Below, piece after piece: positions 5,404 to 8,610 of a stretch of 8,610 nt of DNA. The notes beneath the pieces were generated by a model. The model was not told the origin of the DNA. It did not search any database and saw only the letters and a program-made list of their open reading frames with translations. Within the stretch, counting starts at the first letter, position 1. The number at the start of each line of letters is the position of its first letter. The stretch comes from Alphaproteobacteria bacterium (GTDB lineage Bacteria; Pseudomonadota; Alphaproteobacteria; SMXP01): positions 1 through 8,610 of the forward strand of contig JAJFIM010000035.1 of NCBI GenBank assembly GCA_021774995.1, read 5' to 3'. Position numbers and translations under genes: made by a program.

Positions 5404-5994
5404 ATGAATAAAGGCGAGCAAACGAAAGAACGCATAATTTCCGAGGCCACTGCGCTGATAAATCAAAAGGGCTTCCATGGCATGTCTATGGCCGATTTGA
5501 TGAGCGCGACAGGCCTGGAAAAGGGTGGACTCTATCGTCATTTCAAGACGAAGGAAGAGATCGTTTGCGCCGCATTCGCGCACTATGTGAGCCTGGTCGC
5601 GGAACGGCTCAGGGAAGCGCTTGAGGGCATTGAGAGCCCGCGCGAACGGCTCGCCGCATCAATTCGATCTTTGAGCGCCATCGCCCGCGACCCAGTCGTC
5701 AAAGGCGGATGCATGGTTATGAATTTAGGAATCGAGAGTGATTTTACCAACAGCACGTTACGTGATTTGACGCGTGACTCAATCCAGCAATGGGCTAGTA
5801 TGATCCGTAGGGAGACTGTTAAAGCTATTACTTGCGGTGAATTTGACTCTAAAACGGACCCGGAATCTTTGGCGACGCTTATTATCAGCTCCATTGAAGG
5901 CGCGATCATGATGAGTAATGTCTGCGGCGATCCGATCCATGCGGACCGTGTCATGGCGCATCTGGAGGATCACTTGGCGCATCTGTCGCCGTAA
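5404..5994 (+). CDS. TetR/AcrR family transcriptional regulator
   Basis: A 196-residue TetR-type repressor. The N-terminal DNA-binding domain is clear: TKERIISEATALINQKGFHG (7-26), then the helix-turn-helix MSMADLMSATGLEKGGLYRHF (27-47) and KTKEEIV. The C-terminal ligand domain has GGCMVMNLGIE around residues 101-111. In NemR-like electrophile sensors a GCLV-type motif at about this position contains the reactive cysteine, so C103 may be a sensing residue (inference from recalled similarity). The ATG at 5404 lacks a ribosome site. It precedes the HD-domain gene by 55 bases on the same strand, and matching palindromes flank the gene, which fits autoregulation and control of the neighbour. Confidence 0.9.
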   Translation: MNKGEQTKERIISEATALINQKGFHGMSMADLMSATGLEKGGLYRHFKTKEEIVCAAFAHYVSLVAERLREALEGIESPRERLAASIRSLSAIARDPVVKGGCMVMNLGIESDFTNSTLRDLTRDSIQQWASMIRRETVKAITCGEFDSKTDPESLATLIISSIEGAIMMSNVCGDPIHADRVMAHLEDHLAHLSP

Positions 5995-6006
5995 AAAATT
6001 TACCTC

Positions 6007-6031
6007 AAAAGAGACCATTTGGTCTCTTTTT
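6007..6031 (+). terminator. Hairpin with T-run: terminator/attenuator overlapping operator-like palindrome
   Basis: AAAAGAGACC (6007-6016) and GGTCTCTTTT (6021-6030) are exact 10-bp arms around ATTT, ending in a run of five T. This is the shape of an intrinsic terminator, placed 12 bases after the tetR stop. Its core AGACC-N4-GGTCT is also a typical TetR-family operator and matches the site at the tetR promoter. The ribosome site (GGAG 6037-6040) and start of the HD gene follow at once, and a further half-site AGAGACC lies at 6039-6045. It may attenuate read-through into the HD gene, bind TetR, or both. The stem has modest G+C, so termination may be partial. Confidence 0.65.
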
Positions 6032-6049
6032 ATATAGGAGAGACCGATC

Positions 6050-6811
6050 ATGACTAAACCTAACTTGGGCACGATGGCGTGGGCTGAACTCACCCACGGC
6101 AATCTGCGGCGCTCCGACAGGCGCGCTCAAATTCTCAGCGCCCTGGGCATTAAACTCTCACTCATGGCTCAGCAATTGTTAAAGCGCCACCCCCAAATTC
6201 GCCACATAGATCTGGATGAAATTATGATTCCGGATTCCGCAATCGCTCAAAGTGCTCTGGCCCTGTGCCGCGAAGTCTCCACGGACGTTCTCGCCAACCA
6301 TTGTCTGCGCACGTATTTTTGGGGCGCTCTCTTAGCCGCTGCTGATGGCCTGACACATGACGCTGAACTGCTCTATGTTGCCGCGCTTCTGCACGATTTG
6401 GGGTTAACCGATCAATTTGCATTTAAACAGCCCGGCATTCATTGTTTTGCATTTGAGGGAGCAGTTGCGGCGGAAAAATTCGCTCAGGATAAAGGTTGGC
6501 CGCAAGACAAGCGCCGTCATTTAGGCGACGCGATTTGTCTGCATTTGAACATCATCGTACCGAAAGAAATGGGGGTTGAGGCCCACCTCCTGCATGAAGG
6601 GGCCGCAGCCGACGTAATAGGCGCGCGCATGGCCGCCATCTCAAAACAGAACAAACAAGATGTTCTATGCAAACATCCCCGCTTACATTTTAAAACCGAA
6701 ATTATAAAGACCTTGGCGCAGCAGACCGACCGCCGACCAGAGTGTCGCATGGCGCTTCATATGGCCGGGGGTTTTGATAAACTGATCAGAAAAGCGCCAT
6801 TTGCCGATTAA
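6050..6811 (+). CDS. HD-domain hydrolase, cyanamide hydratase-like
   Basis: A 253-residue metal-dependent HD-superfamily protein. Metal-binding candidates are H84 (in ANHCLRTYFWGALL), H115-D116 (in YVAALLHDLGL) and H165 (in DAICLHLN). The block IMIPDSAIAQSALALCREVS before the first histidine, FEGAVAAEKF after the HD pair, and GAAADVIGARM near residue 190 fit the group that includes cyanamide hydratase. These enzymes hydrate or hydrolyse small molecules; the real substrate here is unknown, and the group is not the nucleotide-signalling HD-GYP type. The start ATG at 6050 has GGAG at 6037-6040. The gene follows tetR by 55 bases and is probably under its control. Its last 4 bases overlap the end of the convergent antiporter gene. 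Confidence 0.78.
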   Translation: MTKPNLGTMAWAELTHGNLRRSDRRAQILSALGIKLSLMAQQLLKRHPQIRHIDLDEIMIPDSAIAQSALALCREVSTDVLANHCLRTYFWGALLAAADGLTHDAELLYVAALLHDLGLTDQFAFKQPGIHCFAFEGAVAAEKFAQDKGWPQDKRRHLGDAICLHLNIIVPKEMGVEAHLLHEGAAADVIGARMAAISKQNKQDVLCKHPRLHFKTEIIKTLAQQTDRRPECRMALHMAGGFDKLIRKAPFAD

Positions 6812-8514
6812 AAATAATTGAGGATCAGCGTAACGCCCAAAAGGACGGCGATCCACAATGCCATGTGCCCGGCAGGCCAGGAGCGCGCCAGCCCGCTTTC
6901 CGGCCCATGCAAGCGGTAAAGCCGGGCAATGAACTGGTCGAGCCGCCTCTGGGCGCGCATCGCTATCCAACGTTGCGTTGAGCCAAGCCCTCTTCCGATC
7001 ATCGCCAATCCTGCGGGCGCCAGTTTGCGATAGAACCAGTCCGTATCGAGATTTGTCGATTTGATCTCCGGCGGATAGACGCCAACACGGATTAAAACAA
7101 CAAATGCCAGGATCGCAAAGAGAAGCAATTGCAATTGCGTAATGACATGGGCCGCCGTATAAGGCTGAATATCCATGGGATAGGGCAGAAGCGCAAAAAG
7201 AGGCGCTGGGTAGACGCCAATTGCTATGCACAGCGCCGCGGAAATTCCCATCGCGACCAGCATGCCGCGCGGGGCTTCCTCGCAGCGCTTGCCGCTGTCA
7301 TGGGCGAAAAAAGCAAAATAGGGAATTTTGATACCCGCGTGCTCCAGCACGCCCGCCGACGCAAATAACACTATAGCCCAGATCCACACCATGTGTTCGC
7401 CCGACACGGCGTCCAATATCAATCCCTTCACGACGAAGCCGGCAAAGAGCGGAAAGGCCGCAATCGACAAAGCGCCGATGATGCAAAAAATGGTTGTGAG
7501 CGGCATGGATTTATAAATCCCGCCGAGCTCCGAAGCCTGAATCGTGCCTGTTCGATAAAGCACCGCGCCCATACTCATGAAAAGCAGGCCCTCAAAGATG
7601 ATGTTTGCAAATGCGTAGCCCGCCGCACCGTTGATCGCGAGCGGCGTGCCGATGCCAATGGCCACAACCATAAAGCCAACCTGGTTGTTGATGCTGTAGG
7701 TCAACACCCGGCGCAGATTGTCTTCGATAACCGCAAAAAAGATGGGAAACAGCGTCATGATCGCGCCGATCCAGATTAACTGTTCGGTTCCCGCAAAGCC
7801 GCGCGCCAGAGAATAAACAGCCAACTTGGTGGTGAATATCGAGAGAACGATGGTCCCGGACACGGTTGATTCAGGATAAGAATCCTGCACCCAGTTATGC
7901 AGTAAGGGGAAGGCGCTTTTGACGCCAAAAGCCAGAAAAATAAGCAGAACCGGAAAGGAGTCCAGCTCCATGAGTTCAAAGGCGATAGAACCCGTCTCCT
8001 GCGCATAGAGGATGAGTCCCCCCAGCAACAAAACGCCTGACCCCACCTGTATGATGAGATAGCGCACACTCGCCTTCATGGCGCGTTCCGTACGGCCCGC
8101 CCAGATAAGAAAAACGGAAGAGACCGCCGCCAGTTCCCAGAAAACAAAAAGGGTGACGAAATCCCCCGCCAGAACGCCGCCAAGCGCCGTCCCCGGATAA
8201 ACGACAGAAGCAACCTGTTGCATCGTATCGCGCACATGCCATGCGTAGATAATATTCAACGCCGTAGCGATAAAGAAGATGACGGCGAAGATGCGGCTAA
8301 GCCCATCCACCCGCATGATCGTTAACGTGAAGTCGAAGAGGGCGATTTCACCGTAAGAGCCGAACGGGTAGCTCAAGAAGTGCAACAGCCCCACAATCGG
8401 CAAAGCCAGCATATAGATTTTGCGTATGGAATGGGGAACCAACGGGATCAGCATTCCCCCGACAATAAGAAGGGCTGCGGTAAACAAGTCCAAGGTCAGG
8501 ATATTAGCGATCAT
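6808..8514 (-). CDS. Mrp-type cation/proton antiporter subunit D-like protein
   Basis: A 568-residue integral membrane protein of the proton-conducting family shared by Mrp antiporters and complex I subunits NuoL/M/N, with about 14 or more hydrophobic helices. Proton-channel residues are visible: E127 in FWELAAVSSVF and K199 in LAFGVKSAFPLLHNWVQDSYPES. It would work in a multi-subunit inner-membrane complex exchanging Na+ or K+ for H+, for pH or salt balance. It is longer than the usual ~500-residue MrpD; the extra C-terminal part has a PPEIKSTNLDTDWFYRK motif, a basic amphipathic stretch and a final helix. The start is ATG 8514, with GAGG 6-9 bases upstream; ATG 8526 is in frame but poorly placed. 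The start overlaps the end of the preceding antiporter gene by 11 bases, so the two are coupled. Confidence 0.88.
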   Translation of the reverse strand: MIANILTLDLFTAALLIVGGMLIPLVPHSIRKIYMLALPIVGLLHFLSYPFGSYGEIALFDFTLTIMRVDGLSRIFAVIFFIATALNIIYAWHVRDTMQQVASVVYPGTALGGVLAGDFVTLFVFWELAAVSSVFLIWAGRTERAMKASVRYLIIQVGSGVLLLGGLILYAQETGSIAFELMELDSFPVLLIFLAFGVKSAFPLLHNWVQDSYPESTVSGTIVLSIFTTKLAVYSLARGFAGTEQLIWIGAIMTLFPIFFAVIEDNLRRVLTYSINNQVGFMVVAIGIGTPLAINGAAGYAFANIIFEGLLFMSMGAVLYRTGTIQASELGGIYKSMPLTTIFCIIGALSIAAFPLFAGFVVKGLILDAVSGEHMVWIWAIVLFASAGVLEHAGIKIPYFAFFAHDSGKRCEEAPRGMLVAMGISAALCIAIGVYPAPLFALLPYPMDIQPYTAAHVITQLQLLLFAILAFVVLIRVGVYPPEIKSTNLDTDWFYRKLAPAGLAMIGRGLGSTQRWIAMRAQRRLDQFIARLYRLHGPESGLARSWPAGHMALWIAVLLGVTLILNYF

Positions 8515-8610
8515 AATAATCCTCATCCCGCATCACGATTTTACGAAGTAACTTCCCTGCGAACACGATAAAAACAAAGCAGAGAAACCCGTAGAACCCA
8601 TAGAAATTAG
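8504..8610 (-). CDS. Partial antiporter membrane subunit, C-terminal end
   Basis: Only the last 34 codons are present; the 5' part lies beyond the window edge at 8610. The frame gives a hydrophobic helix NFYGFYGFLCFVFIVFAG, then a basic stretch KLLRKIVM and a tail RDEDYYDR before TAA at 8506-8504. An MR-EDYYD-type tail after a final membrane helix is, from memory, typical of a sister subunit D-like protein in alphaproteobacterial Mrp-type operons. The stop lies 11 bases inside the next gene (ATGATCGCTAA), which shows co-translation in one operon. Confidence 0.7.
   Translation of the reverse strand, partial: NFYGFYGFLCFVFIVFAGKLLRKIVMRDEDYYDR

Noticed and set aside
7393..7779. A 128-residue open frame on the plus strand, antisense to the antiporter gene.
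   Set aside because: It is the reverse shadow of a clear membrane protein, is rich in charged residues from complementary hydrophobic codons, and has no family likeness.

Overview
The window looks like chromosomal DNA of an alphaproteobacterium. The evidence is the gene set: a MucR/Ros zinc-finger regulator, a stand-alone DnaA domain IV-like helix-turn-helix protein joined to a DUF6456 protein, a DUF5330-like small exported protein, SufE, a PAS_5 (DUF1337-like) protein and an Mrp-type antiporter subunit. Several of these families are largely confined to Alphaproteobacteria. Genus cannot be fixed from the sequence. There are no rRNA or tRNA genes, insertion sequences, CRISPR arrays or phage genes.

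Layout. Positions 1-1610 (+) carry a small exported DUF5330-like protein, a non-coding stretch with a near-perfect palindrome, an SSAT-like GNAT acetyltransferase and sufE. Positions 1614-1958 (-) carry a HisE/MazG-type pyrophosphohydrolase, convergent with sufE. A possible 20-residue lysine-rich peptide gene lies at 2042-2104 (+). Positions 2168-3417 (-) hold the DnaA domain IV-like gene and the DUF6456 gene, coupled by an ATGA overlap. Divergent from them is an XRE regulator with an S24-like C-terminus (3587-4150, +). Positions 4175-5158 (-) hold mucR followed by the PAS_5 gene. Positions 5404-6811 (+) hold a TetR regulator and an HD-domain hydrolase resembling the cyanamide hydratase group. 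Positions 6808-8610 (-) hold two membrane subunits of a cation/proton antiporter, the upstream one cut by the window edge.

How the parts fit. The middle of the window is a block of regulators (DnaA-like, DUF6456, XRE, MucR, PAS_5, TetR). Two regulatory arrangements stand out. First, the promoter of the DnaA-like gene carries a perfect DnaA box (TTATCCACA on the minus strand) over its likely -35 element. The box is one arm of a 10-bp inverted repeat whose second arm is a degenerate box two helical turns away, suggesting control by DnaA itself or by the DnaA-like product. Second, the TetR gene has an imperfect operator-like site at its promoter. A perfect, better version of that site forms the 10-bp hairpin between tetR and the HD gene, so one element may be both operator and terminator/attenuator. 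The TetR protein has a GC motif reminiscent of the electrophile sensor NemR.

All functional calls are from reading the translated sequences; no search was run.
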